Source: Roseinatronobacter sp052379845
GTDB lineage: Bacteria; Pseudomonadota; Alphaproteobacteria; Rhodobacterales; Rhodobacteraceae
Length of the DNA stretch: 64,000 bases
NCBI GenBank assembly: GCA_052379845.1
Contig: JBQTCF010000004.1
Reading direction: 5' to 3' (one strand)
Below the pieces are notes generated by a model. The model worked only from the letters and a program-made list of their open reading frames with translations, ran no database searches and had not been told where the DNA came from. Position numbers and translations under genes: made by a program. Positions 1 to 10,243 of this stretch are shown here, piece by piece (the stretch's first letter is position 1; every line of letters starts with the position of its first letter).

Positions 1-1522
1 TACCAATATCGCGCCGTGCATCAGCCCATGACAAAAGCGTCTGGAACCTGTCATCCAGCGCGGGTTCCAGCAGCGGAACCTCGCCCAGATAAATCTGGCC
101 GCTGGTTCCGTCTACTGTCAGAATATCCCCTTCGGTCAGGGTGCGCCCGCCTGCCGTCAGCGTCTTGCGCCGCGCGTCAATCTGGATACGCGACACCCCC
201 ACCACACAAGGCACCCCCAGCCCCCGTCCGATAACAGCGGCATGGCTGGTCATGCCGCCGCGCTCTGTCAAGACAGCACTGGCCGCATGCATGCCGCGAA
301 TATCTTCGGGCGTGGTTTCGCGCCGCACCAGAATACACGCCTCGTCGCGCGCGGCGCTGGCCTGTGCAGCCCCCGAACTGAACACCACCCGCCCGATGGC
401 TGCACCGGGGCTGGCCGCGATACCGCGCGCAAATACGTCGGGGCGGCTGCGCGCGTCGACCTGACGGTGCAACAATTCACTTAGCGCCTTGGGGGCAATG
501 CGCATCAGCGCCTCATCGCGCGGAATGATCCCGTCATTGGCCAGATCGACCACGACCCGCACTGCCGCCCGCGAGGACCGCTGCACAGTGATCGCATCCA
601 GCACCCACAGCTTGCCATCATCCAGCGTGAACTCGATCTCCATTTCCTCGCGCAGGCGCTTGCGGGCGTTGCGGCCATGCTCCAGCAATTGCGCAAAAGC
701 CTCTGGGCAGTATTCTTCCAGCGAGGGGCCCCGCGCGTCGCGCGTCAGATACAGCACATTCGCCCCGTTTCGCAGCGCATCCGCGCCATGCTGCCCGTCA
801 GACCTGAACCGCCCCTTCACCTGTGGCAAGCCAGTATCAGTGTCAATGAACCGGATCAGCCCCGCCCCGCTTTTGCCCACACCGACCCCGCCCGCCATGG
901 CTTGCACCACCAGCCCCAGCCCAGCATCGACAGACGCCCCCTTGGCCTGCCGCAGCAGCCGCGCGGATGTGCCTTCCCATGCCCGCGCCATGGAGCGCAG
1001 CACATCGGCCAGTTGTTGGGCGGGCGATTGGGGGAAAGGTTCCTCCATCTCGGATTCATAGTCGCGCAGGGCCGCATGCAGCGCGGGCAAGGACGGTTCC
1101 CCCGCATCGAACATGTCAGGGTCCAGATGCGCCACATGCGCCGCATAGGATTGCACGAAGCGCAGATAAATCGCCGTCGCCACAGCCTCGCCATGCGACG
1201 CGCTGATATGGGCGTGCATCTCGTCATTCATGCCGATATTCAAAATAGCGGCTGGCCCCCCCCATTCCGGGTGCTCCGAGGACGGGCGCACGGACAAAAG
1301 CTGCCCCTTGGGGAAATGCCCCAGCAGATGGCGCAGGTTCATCTGCGCACCCGTCGCAATTTCGCGCACCACCGCAAAGGACAGCGCCACAGTTTGCGGC
1401 ACTGGCATGTCCAGCCGCACCAGCCGTTGCAGGCATTTTGCACGCCAGCCATGGGTCTGGCGCTTGATGGGCGCCGACCCGGTAATTTGCGCGTAATCGG
1501 TCAGGGTCAGGTATTTGGGCAT
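1..1522 (-). CDS. Pyruvate phosphate dikinase-like PEP-utilising protein, C-terminus outside window
   Basis: The reading frame starts at an ATG at 1522 and is open to the window edge, giving about 507 residues of a protein expected to exceed 800. The phosphohistidine domain is well preserved: the segment RGGMTSHAA places the phosphorylatable histidine near residue 427, preceded by the usual ETTPEDIRGMHAA stretch. The N-terminal ATP-grasp region is divergent: the family's glycine-rich start (LGGKGANLAEM) is absent and the LQTR motif is replaced by LDAI. PPDK interconverts pyruvate, ATP and phosphate with PEP, AMP and pyrophosphate; whether this copy can do so is doubtful. The PEP/pyruvate barrel lies outside the window. 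It follows glyS on the same strand after an intergenic repeat. PPDK-like family is confident; true PPDK activity is not. Confidence 0.8.
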   Translation of the reverse strand, partial: MPKYLTLTDYAQITGSAPIKRQTHGWRAKCLQRLVRLDMPVPQTVALSFAVVREIATGAQMNLRHLLGHFPKGQLLSVRPSSEHPEWGGPAAILNIGMNDEMHAHISASHGEAVATAIYLRFVQSYAAHVAHLDPDMFDAGEPSLPALHAALRDYESEMEEPFPQSPAQQLADVLRSMARAWEGTSARLLRQAKGASVDAGLGLVVQAMAGGVGVGKSGAGLIRFIDTDTGLPQVKGRFRSDGQHGADALRNGANVLYLTRDARGPSLEEYCPEAFAQLLEHGRNARKRLREEMEIEFTLDDGKLWVLDAITVQRSSRAAVRVVVDLANDGIIPRDEALMRIAPKALSELLHRQVDARSRPDVFARGIAASPGAAIGRVVFSSGAAQASAARDEACILVRRETTPEDIRGMHAASAVLTERGGMTSHAAVIGRGLGVPCVVGVSRIQIDARRKTLTAGGRTLTEGDILTVDGTSGQIYLGEVPLLEPALDDRFQTLLSWADARRDIG

Positions 1523-1635
1523 AGTCCACCTTCTGGCTGCGCTGCAGCATAGGCCAATGCTGCGCAGACTCAAGGTTTTGTTATCGCCTGTGCGTTTTGG
1601 CGCAGCCGTGACGGATGGCAATGCCGCGCCGCGCA

Positions 1636-1873
1636 GTTTTGGCCTGAAGCAGACGTTGAAGGCATTCCGCAGTGCGGAGCAAAGGCCGCAGGCCGCCGCA
1701 CTATCGGCGGGCCGTCCCGCGGCCTGCCGATACCTCTCGTGGCGTGCCAGGCGCTTGATGTCAGGAATATGCCGCCGGGATAAACCGCATTCCTATACCG
1801 CCGGATCGGCAGACCCCGGCCCGCCGATAGCGCGGGCTTCATCCAAGTGCAAACGTCCCCTTCAGGCCAAAAC
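1636..1873. repeat. Dispersed MITE-like element, copy A
   Basis: This non-coding element lies between glyS and the PPDK-like gene. Its ends are a 22-base terminal inverted repeat with 20 matches (1636-1657 against 1852-1873; outer part GTTTTGGCCTGAAG). Inside is a strong palindrome at 1703-1731 (ATCGGCGGGCCG pairing with CGGCCTGCCGAT) and a second dyad around GATCGGCAGACCCCGGCC near 1804. Copies B and C in the window share the order of these blocks, and copy D has only the ends. No open reading frame or transposase is visible inside. It fills almost all of the 368-base gap between the flanking genes. Confidence 0.8.
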
Positions 1874-1890
1874 CACCAGCCTTTTGCGCG

Positions 1891-4182
1891 CTACCCCTCA
1901 ACCCGCGTCAGGTCGGCCACTTGCAGGCAGGTGGCGCGAATGCGGTGCAGCAGGTTCAGGCGGTTGCGGCGCAAGATCTGGTTATCAGCATTGATCTGCA
2001 CTGCCTCAAAAAACGCATCAATCGGCGCGCGCAGGGCGGCCATGGCCTGCATGGCGGCGCCAAAATCTTCTGCCCCCATGGCGGGGGTGATGGCGGCCTC
2101 TGCGTGATCAAGGGCTGCAAACAGCGCCTTCTCTTCCGGCGTTTCGGCCAGTTTGGGGTCAGGCCCGAAGGAATATTCCACCCCGTCCTTAGCCTCTTCC
2201 TTGGTCAGAATGTTATTCGCGCGCTTGAACCCTTGCAGCAAGTTTTCCCCGTCACTGGTTTTCAGGAACGCGGCCAGCGCTTCCGCGCGTTTGACCAGCA
2301 GCGTCAGGTCGTCGTTGTTCGGCGTCGCGCCCTCCGGCGCGCCACCAAGATCACCAAGGCAGGCATCGATCACGTCATGGCGGATGCCCTGCTCGCGGAG
2401 GTGGACCTTGAGGCGGTCGTGGAAGAACGCGAGGAGGTCGGATGGCGCGGCTCTAAGCAAAACTTCATACTGTTCAATTTCTTTCTGCTGCTTGACTCGT
2501 TCGTCCGCAAGGACAGGTAGCATTTCCTCAGCTTGTCGTCGTGTTCCTGTTAGAAGAGTCCCGCGCCAGTTTGGATCGGCGAGCTTCTCTTCTAGTTGAT
2601 CAATTTCAGAAATTAGGTTTTTCATCGCCCCGCGCAGAGCATTTAACCAAGGCTGGCGACGAATCCCGTCCTCAAACGAATGTATCAATCCACCTCGTAT
2701 GCCATTCCCCAACACCAACCGAATAACCCCCAGCGCCGCGCGGCGCAGCGCGTAGGGGTCTTTTGACCCCGTGGGCTTCTCATCAATCGCCCAGAACCCC
2801 GTCAGCGTGTCCAGCTTGTCCGCCAAAGCCACCGCGACCGATACCGGCGAAGATGGCACGGCATCCGATGGCCCAAGGGGTTGGTAATGCTCCAGACAAG
2901 CGCGCGCTACGCCTTCGGGCAACCCTGCCGCCCGCGCGTAATAACTGCCCATAAGCCCTTGAAGTTCCGGGAATTCCCCCACCATTTCTGACCGCAGGTC
3001 GGATTTCACCACGCGCGCCGCCGTTGCGGCCAGTTCCGGGTCGGCCCCCACAAGCGGCGCAATCTCGCGCGCCAGTGCTTCAATGCGAGCCACACGGTCG
3101 GCCTGCGTGCCCAGCTTGTTGTGGAAGGTGACCGCCGACAGCCCTGCCCCCATCCCTTCAAGCCCTGCATCATCAATCGCGCGCAAGTCATTGTCCCAAA
3201 AGAATTTCGCATCCGACAGCCGCGCTGCCAACACTTTCTGGTTGCCCGCAAGGATTGTCGCGCCACCGTCCACGGTTTCGCGGTTGGCCACAGTCACAAA
3301 GCCGGTGATCTGCCCAGATTTGGGGTCGCGCACCGAAAAGAACTTCTGGTGTTCCTTCATCGATGTTTGCAGCACTTCCGGCGGCAGGCCAAGGAATTGC
3401 GCGTCAATGCGCCCCATCAGCACCACTGGCCATTCGACCAGCCCCGCCACCTCGGCCAGCAAGCCCCGATCCTCGACCAGTTCCAACCCCGCTGCAAAGG
3501 CCATCTGGCTGGCATCATTCCAGATATGGTCTGCGCGTTCCACAGGGTCCAAAATGACGCGGGCGCGCTTTAACTTCGCAGCGTAATCCTCGAAACTTAC
3601 GACAGAAAATTCATCTGACGCCATGAATCGGTGCCCGCGCGTGCGGTCGCCCGCCACAATCCCGTCTACGTCCAGCGGCACAACCTCCGCGCCTGCATCA
3701 CCGCTCAGGATACACAGGATGGACTGCAAAGGCCGCACCCAGCGCAAGCTGCCCGCCCCCCAGCGCATGGATTTGGGCCATGGAAAATTGCGGATCGTGT
3801 GGTCCAGCACATCGGCCACAATGGCGCTTGCCGCGCGCCCTTCGGTCACGACATGGGCGATATAGACCTGCCCCTTCTTGTCATCGCGGGTTTCCAGATC
3901 TTCCAGCCGCAGCCCGGTTGACCGCAAGAACCCCTCGATCGCCTTCTCGGGCGCGCCAACTTTCGGCCCGCGGCGTTCTTCGCGGGTTGTGGGGCTGTGG
4001 TCGGTCAGGCCATGCACGGCCAGCGCCAGCCTGCGCGGGGTCGCAAAAGCCTGCGCATCCGAATAAGTCAGCCCGCGTTCTACCAGCCCGTCCGTGACCA
4101 TCCGCTTCAGCGCGTCGCAAGCACCCGCCTGCATGCGCGCCGGAATTTCCTCGGAGAACAGCTCGATCAGAAGGTCAGCCAT
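1891..4182 (-). CDS. glyS: Glycyl-tRNA synthetase beta subunit
   Basis: The beta subunit of the tetrameric (alpha2beta2) bacterial glycyl-tRNA synthetase handles tRNA binding and contributes to glycine charging in the cytoplasm. The start chosen is the ATG at 4182, because the product then begins MADLLIELFSEEIPARMQ, the family's usual N-terminus; an in-frame ATG 75 bases upstream would add an unlikely extension. The 763-residue product is longer than the usual roughly 690. The extra length is a charged, coiled-coil-like stretch at about residues 498-577 (nucleotides 2450-2690), which is near 45% GC against above 60% around it. The C-terminal helical domain resumes at SDLLAFFHDRLKVHLREQG. It sits downstream of glyQ with one small gene between. 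Confidence 0.96.
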   Translation of the reverse strand: MADLLIELFSEEIPARMQAGACDALKRMVTDGLVERGLTYSDAQAFATPRRLALAVHGLTDHSPTTREERRGPKVGAPEKAIEGFLRSTGLRLEDLETRDDKKGQVYIAHVVTEGRAASAIVADVLDHTIRNFPWPKSMRWGAGSLRWVRPLQSILCILSGDAGAEVVPLDVDGIVAGDRTRGHRFMASDEFSVVSFEDYAAKLKRARVILDPVERADHIWNDASQMAFAAGLELVEDRGLLAEVAGLVEWPVVLMGRIDAQFLGLPPEVLQTSMKEHQKFFSVRDPKSGQITGFVTVANRETVDGGATILAGNQKVLAARLSDAKFFWDNDLRAIDDAGLEGMGAGLSAVTFHNKLGTQADRVARIEALAREIAPLVGADPELAATAARVVKSDLRSEMVGEFPELQGLMGSYYARAAGLPEGVARACLEHYQPLGPSDAVPSSPVSVAVALADKLDTLTGFWAIDEKPTGSKDPYALRRAALGVIRLVLGNGIRGGLIHSFEDGIRRQPWLNALRGAMKNLISEIDQLEEKLADPNWRGTLLTGTRRQAEEMLPVLADERVKQQKEIEQYEVLLRAAPSDLLAFFHDRLKVHLREQGIRHDVIDACLGDLGGAPEGATPNNDDLTLLVKRAEALAAFLKTSDGENLLQGFKRANNILTKEEAKDGVEYSFGPDPKLAETPEEKALFAALDHAEAAITPAMGAEDFGAAMQAMAALRAPIDAFFEAVQINADNQILRRNRLNLLHRIRATCLQVADLTRVEG

Positions 4183-4192
4183 GATATGTCTT

Positions 4193-4693
4193 TCAGCGTT
4201 CAGGTGGGGGTGGGCAACCGGGTGGCACCGGGTCGCCGTCAAAATGGGCAAGGCCACAAGGGTTGATTTGTTGCCATGAATAACCGCGCCCGTCCATCAT
4301 GGCCACAACACGGTCCACCCCGTAGCGAATGTTCGACACGCCCATGACCGCTTGCGCCTGCCCGCTTTCCAGCGCCAGCGTCAGCGCGGCCGCGTCGAAA
4401 CACCCAAACCAGTCAGGGGCGAACATGGGCGTGGCATTGGCATAGGGCGTCAGCGCACCCGCATCCACATCAATGTCGAAACAGGCGCGGTAACGAATGG
4501 GCGAGCTGTCGGAGTCGATGCCCTGAAAATTGCGCACTGCAAAATCCTGCGGGGCCAAGGCGCCCATGGGCGTCAGGTGCACGCTGTCTTGCGCGGGCAA
4601 TTCGTCGTAGAAGGCGTAGACCTGAAAATACCACACCCCCGCCCCCGCAAGCGCAGTGCTCAGCACCAAAAGGACAACCAGAAAGCGCCCCAT
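4193..4693 (-). CDS. Small membrane-anchored protein between glyQ and glyS (DUF6446-like)
   Basis: The product has 166 residues and begins MGRFLVVLLVLSTALAGAG, a single N-terminal hydrophobic segment followed by a soluble domain rich in aromatic and acidic residues, so it is probably a membrane anchor or uncleaved signal with the rest in the periplasm. Its ATG at 4693 overlaps the glyQ stop codon by one base, and it ends ten bases before the glyS start, so the three genes should be co-transcribed. A protein of this size in this position is common in Rhodobacteraceae and is, from memory, the DUF6446 family. Its function is unknown; the operon position alone does not prove a role in translation. 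Confidence 0.75.
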   Translation of the reverse strand: MGRFLVVLLVLSTALAGAGVWYFQVYAFYDELPAQDSVHLTPMGALAPQDFAVRNFQGIDSDSSPIRYRACFDIDVDAGALTPYANATPMFAPDWFGCFDAAALTLALESGQAQAVMGVSNIRYGVDRVVAMMDGRGYSWQQINPCGLAHFDGDPVPPGCPPPPER

Positions 4694-5634
4694 CAGGCCA
4701 CGGCCCCGCCTGCATCTGTCTGGACAAACGCATCTGCGCACAGCTTGGCCAGCGCGCGCACCCGCCCGATATAGGCCTGACGTTCGGTCACGGAAATAAC
4801 CCCGCGCGCGTCCAGCAGGTTGAACAGATGGCTTGCCTTGATGCATTGGTCATAGGCCGGGTGCACCATGATGATACGCTTGCCGGTGGCGCCATCATCT
4901 GGGTCCATGCCCAACAGGCGCGCACATTCGGCCTCGGCATCCTCAAAATGGCGCAGCAACATGTCAGTGGTGGCAGCGTGGAAATTGTGGCGCGAATATT
5001 CTTCCTCGGTCTGGCGGAAGATATCACCATATTTCAGCGGGATCGGCGCGTCTGGGGCGTTGAACGGCATGTCCATCACATGATCAACGCCCAGAACATA
5101 CATTGCCAACCGTTCCAGACCATAGGTCAATTCGCCCGAAACGGGGCGGCAATCATGCCCGCCCACTTGCTGGAAATAGGTAAATTGCGACACTTCCATC
5201 CCGTCGCACCACACTTCCCAGCCCAGACCCCAGGCCCCAAGCGTGGGCGATTCCCAGTCATCTTCCACAAAACGGATGTCATGCAGGCTGTCATCAATGC
5301 CAATCGCGCGCAGGCTGCCCAGATACAAGTCCTGCAAATCCGGCGGGCTGGGTTTGATGATCACCTGATACTGGTAGTAATGCTGCAAACGGTTGGGGTT
5401 TTCGCCATAGCGCCCGTCTGTGGGCCTGCGCGACGGCTGCACATAGGCCGCAGCCCATGCTTTCGTGCCAAGCGCGCGCAATGTCGTGGCCGGGTGAAAC
5501 GTGCCTGCGCCCACTTCCATATCATAGGGCTGCAGCACCGCGCACCCTTTCGCCGCCCAGTAATTCTGAAGCCGCAGGATAATTTCCTGAAAGCTTTGAG
5601 GCTTTTGTGAACTGTTTTCGGTGGTTTCGACCAT
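4693..5634 (-). CDS. glyQ: Glycyl-tRNA synthetase alpha subunit
   Basis: The alpha subunit carries the class II synthetase catalytic core that activates glycine with ATP and charges tRNA-Gly. The 313-residue product shows the family's characteristic N-terminal block (FQEIILRLQNYWAAKGCAV, then QPYDMEVGAGTFHPAT) and the later segment QFTYFQQVGGHDC. The length agrees with the family. It is the first gene of the glyQ, DUF6446-like, glyS unit and is transcribed away from the exported protein gene that starts at 5770, so its promoter should lie in the 135-base gap between them. Confidence 0.97.
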   Translation of the reverse strand: MVETTENSSQKPQSFQEIILRLQNYWAAKGCAVLQPYDMEVGAGTFHPATTLRALGTKAWAAAYVQPSRRPTDGRYGENPNRLQHYYQYQVIIKPSPPDLQDLYLGSLRAIGIDDSLHDIRFVEDDWESPTLGAWGLGWEVWCDGMEVSQFTYFQQVGGHDCRPVSGELTYGLERLAMYVLGVDHVMDMPFNAPDAPIPLKYGDIFRQTEEEYSRHNFHAATTDMLLRHFEDAEAECARLLGMDPDDGATGKRIIMVHPAYDQCIKASHLFNLLDARGVISVTERQAYIGRVRALAKLCADAFVQTDAGGAVA

Positions 5635-5769
5635 TGCGGCCCCTTGCCTTGCGCGCGCATTCTCTTAAAGCTGCGTCTCAATAGGCAAGCTGCAGCCAAG
5701 GGTCAACGCTTAAACCCCTGCGCGCGGCCAGCACATGAAGAAATGAACGAAGAAGAAAGGTTTTCAGGA

Positions 5770-7575
<1,806 letters not shown>

Positions 7576-7633
7576 TCGCACAGCCTTCATGCCGGAACAG
7601 GGCCGCGCCCCGCACCCCGCACCCCGTGCCAGT

Positions 7634-7654
7634 TTCATTCTGGTAAAAATATCC
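7634..7654 (-). repeat. Short intergenic repeat motif, copy 1
   Basis: Read on the minus strand this is GGATATTTTTACCAGAATGA plus one more A, a 21-base string that recurs exactly at 20659-20679 and in a looser form at 22112. It lies just beyond the 3' end of the exported protein gene, in the gap shared with the trkH 3' end. Similar AT-rich words after gene ends are, from memory, frequent in Rhodobacteraceae; the role is unknown. Confidence 0.5.
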
Positions 7655-7711
7655 AAATACGCCCCCCCGGCCCGGCCCGGACCCGAAGGCTGGACCAAAC
7701 ACACCAAGACC

Positions 7712-7739
7712 AAAAGCGCGCCCGCATCGGCGCGCTTTT
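7712..7739. terminator. Bidirectional intrinsic terminator between convergent genes
   Basis: A perfect ten-base stem, AAAAGCGCGC (7712-7721) and GCGCGCTTTT (7730-7739), encloses an eight-base loop. The A and T tails on each side allow it to act in both directions, which suits its place between the 3' ends of the exported protein gene and trkH. Confidence 0.85.
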
Positions 7740-7769
7740 TCCCGCCAAGACAGGCATTTTTTGACTGCC

Positions 7770-9218
7770 CTATGCCCGCCAGAAGCGCGGCAGCAGCAAA
7801 ACCAGCACTGCCAGCACTTCCAGCCGGCCCAGATACATGCCCAGAATCATCAACCATTTCGCCGTGTGCGAAAACCCGTCTACAGCGCCCGTTTCCCCGA
7901 CTTCCGGCCCGAAAACAGGGCCAATATTGCAAATCGCAGTCCATGCGGCGGTCAGGGCCGTGCGTGTTTCCAGCCCACTGAGCGCCAGCGCTGTGGCCAG
8001 CAGCAGGAAAATTCCTGCAAATGCCGTGAACATCACGATCACGGAATTGATCACGTCCTGTTCCAGCCGCTTGCCCCCCAGCTTGATGGCCATAACGCGG
8101 CGGGGGCTGCTTAACTGGCGCATGCGCATCTTGATCGATTCAAACAAAACAAGAAAACGGAACACTTTGATCGAACAGCCTGTGGACGCCGTGCACGCCC
8201 CGATGAACCCTACCAGCATGACCACCAGCAGCGGAAAATCCCCCCATGCGCCCACATCTTCGCTGCCATATCCGGTGCCGGTAAACAGCGTGATCACATT
8301 GAACAATGTGCCGCGCAGCACGTCCAGCGCGCCCGCATCCGTTGTGGCCAGCCGGTAGGCCACAACGGCCCCCACTGCATAGCCAACCCATCGCAAAAAG
8401 GCGCGCACCTGCACATCCTCCCAGATGGCGCGCACCGATCCCCCCATCAACTGGATGAACCGGATAAACGGCAGCCCCGCCAGCACCATGAACACGGCAC
8501 TGACATATTCCAACGGTCCGACAAACGCCGCGAAGGACGCATCGCGCGTGGAAAAACCGCCTGTCGCAATGGTGGTCAGCCCGTGGTTCAGCGCATCAAA
8601 CCCCGACATGCCAAACGCCATATAGGCCAGGATCGCAAGCACGGTCAGCCCCAGATAGACCTGCAGCAGCGCCGCCGATATGTCATAGACCCGCGGCATG
8701 ACCTTTCCCATCGTGTCAAACGCCTCGGACTGGAAATGTTGCATGCCCCCCACGCGCAGAATGGGCAAAAACACCAGCGCCACAACGATAATTCCCAACC
8801 CCCCAAGCCATTGCAGGATGGACCGCCACAGCAGCACCCCCGGTGGCATCCCGTCCAGCCCCACAAACACTGTGGTGCCCGTGGTGGTCATGCCTGACAT
8901 GGCTTCAAAATAGGCATGGGTCACGCTTTGGTGCGGTGCGCCGAACACAAAGGGCAAGGCGCCAAAAGCGGGCAAAACCGCCCAGACGCTGGCGGTCATC
9001 AAGAACGATTGCCGCCGCCCCAACCCCTGATCCAGCGCCGAACGGGTGCTAAGTGTCGCAACTGCCCCGATCAGGCATGTCAGAAAAGACGCCTGCGCGA
9101 AGCCCTGCCAGTTGTCATTGTCCGCCTGCAAATCCAGCGCAAGCGGCAGCAACATGATTGCGCCAAGCGCAAATGTCAGCAGTCCAACAAGGTGAACGAC
9201 GGGGCGAATATCCAACAT
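7770..9218 (-). CDS. trkH: TrkH-family potassium uptake transporter
   Basis: The 482-residue product is a polytopic inner membrane protein of the TrkH/KtrB superfamily, which moves K+ inward through four pore-loop repeats. Recognisable pieces are the pore-type motifs TTIATGGFSTRD and LFTGTGYGSEDVG, and many hydrophobic segments including the N-terminal VVHLVGLLTFALGAIMLLP. The start at 9218 gives MLDIRPVVHLVG; a longer frame upstream would add a non-membrane arginine-rich stretch. The cytoplasmic partner TrkA is not encoded in this window. It lies downstream of the PfkB kinase gene on the same strand with a 31-base gap, so the two may be co-transcribed, though no functional link is obvious. 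Confidence 0.9.
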   Translation of the reverse strand: MLDIRPVVHLVGLLTFALGAIMLLPLALDLQADNDNWQGFAQASFLTCLIGAVATLSTRSALDQGLGRRQSFLMTASVWAVLPAFGALPFVFGAPHQSVTHAYFEAMSGMTTTGTTVFVGLDGMPPGVLLWRSILQWLGGLGIIVVALVFLPILRVGGMQHFQSEAFDTMGKVMPRVYDISAALLQVYLGLTVLAILAYMAFGMSGFDALNHGLTTIATGGFSTRDASFAAFVGPLEYVSAVFMVLAGLPFIRFIQLMGGSVRAIWEDVQVRAFLRWVGYAVGAVVAYRLATTDAGALDVLRGTLFNVITLFTGTGYGSEDVGAWGDFPLLVVMLVGFIGACTASTGCSIKVFRFLVLFESIKMRMRQLSSPRRVMAIKLGGKRLEQDVINSVIVMFTAFAGIFLLLATALALSGLETRTALTAAWTAICNIGPVFGPEVGETGAVDGFSHTAKWLMILGMYLGRLEVLAVLVLLLPRFWRA

Positions 9219-9249
9219 GCAAATGCCATCGCGCCAGCGCGCGCCTGTG

Positions 9250-10203
9250 TCAAGCGCGAAGCGTCTGCAGGGTGCAGCCGGCCGCAAGGGCCTGCACATC
9301 CGCGCGGGTGCATAATTGCGTGCCCGGTGTCATGACCGCCGCCGCCGCAGCTGCAGTTCCTGCCACCAGCGCCTGTGCCATATCCTGCCCCTGCGCCAGT
9401 GCCAGCGTGAATGCGCCCGTGAAACTGTCGCCTGCACCAACCTTGCTGGCAACGGCCACTTGCGGCGGGCGGCAATGCAGCGCCAGCCCCGGCCCGGCCA
9501 GAACCGACCCATTGGCCCCATGCGCGATACAGATATGCCGTGCCACGCCGCGCGTAACCAGCGCCTGGGCAAATTGCCGCACATCGTCTATATTGCGCAG
9601 GGGTTGGCCCGCGTGCAACTCGGCCTCGGCCTGATCCAGCCGCAGCACATGAAGCTGTGCATCCGGATCAGGGGCTTGCATGACCTGCGACAGGGCCGCG
9701 CCGGATGTGTCAAGGATCAACCGCCCCGCCCCCAGCGCATGGGCCAGGCGCTGCGCAAACGCCGCCTCCACGCCCGGCGGCTGCGACCCGCTAAGCACCA
9801 CCAACCCGCGCGCCTGCGCCACTATGTCCTCAAATGCGCGGGCAATATGCGCCTGGGTCCAGCCCTCACCGGGCAATTGCAGGCGGAATTGCTGGCCCTG
9901 CGCGTCGGTAATGGCCCAGCTTTGGCGCGTGTCGCCGGGCGCTGCAAAACGGTGGACACGCACGCCCTGCGCCTGCAGCAAGGCGAAATGCCTGTCGCCC
10001 GTCGCGCCGCCAAGGGCCACCCATGCGCAACCCTGCCCACCCAGTTCATGGATGGCGCGCGCCACATTTACCCCGCCCCCGCCCGGTTCGAACACCGGGT
10101 CAGTCAGGCGCAGTTTTGGCCCCGCGCGCATTTCAGAAACCCGCGCGGACAGGTCCAGCGCGGGGTTCAAGGTAACAGTCAGAATATGTGTTTGCGCCAT
10201 CAT
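9250..10203 (-). CDS. PfkB-family hexose kinase (phosphofructokinase-like)
   Basis: This 317-residue protein belongs to the ribokinase/PfkB family. It opens with ILTVTLNPALD, carries the sugar-binding GGGGVNVARAI motif near residue 40 and the second signature KVGAGDSFTGAF near residue 255, whose aspartate is the catalytic base. The TVTLNPALD start and overall layout point to the 1-phosphofructokinase or 6-phosphofructokinase II/tagatose-6-phosphate kinase subgroup rather than ribokinase. The reaction would be ATP-dependent phosphorylation of a sugar phosphate in the cytoplasm. No PTS fructose genes adjoin it, so I lean towards a PfkB-type 6-phosphofructokinase but do not assign the substrate. 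The start could also be the second ATG, one codon later. Confidence 0.88.
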   Translation of the reverse strand: MMAQTHILTVTLNPALDLSARVSEMRAGPKLRLTDPVFEPGGGGVNVARAIHELGGQGCAWVALGGATGDRHFALLQAQGVRVHRFAAPGDTRQSWAITDAQGQQFRLQLPGEGWTQAHIARAFEDIVAQARGLVVLSGSQPPGVEAAFAQRLAHALGAGRLILDTSGAALSQVMQAPDPDAQLHVLRLDQAEAELHAGQPLRNIDDVRQFAQALVTRGVARHICIAHGANGSVLAGPGLALHCRPPQVAVASKVGAGDSFTGAFTLALAQGQDMAQALVAGTAAAAAAVMTPGTQLCTRADVQALAAGCTLQTLRA

Positions 10204-10243
10204 CGGCGCAAACTGCCATTACTGGACTAAACCTGCAAGCCTC

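Noticed and set aside
1703..1731. The strong palindrome as a simple intrinsic terminator of glyS
   Set aside because: It has no T-run and recurs with the same flanking blocks at 15.6 and 50.2 kb, so it belongs to the dispersed element; some terminator effect cannot be excluded.
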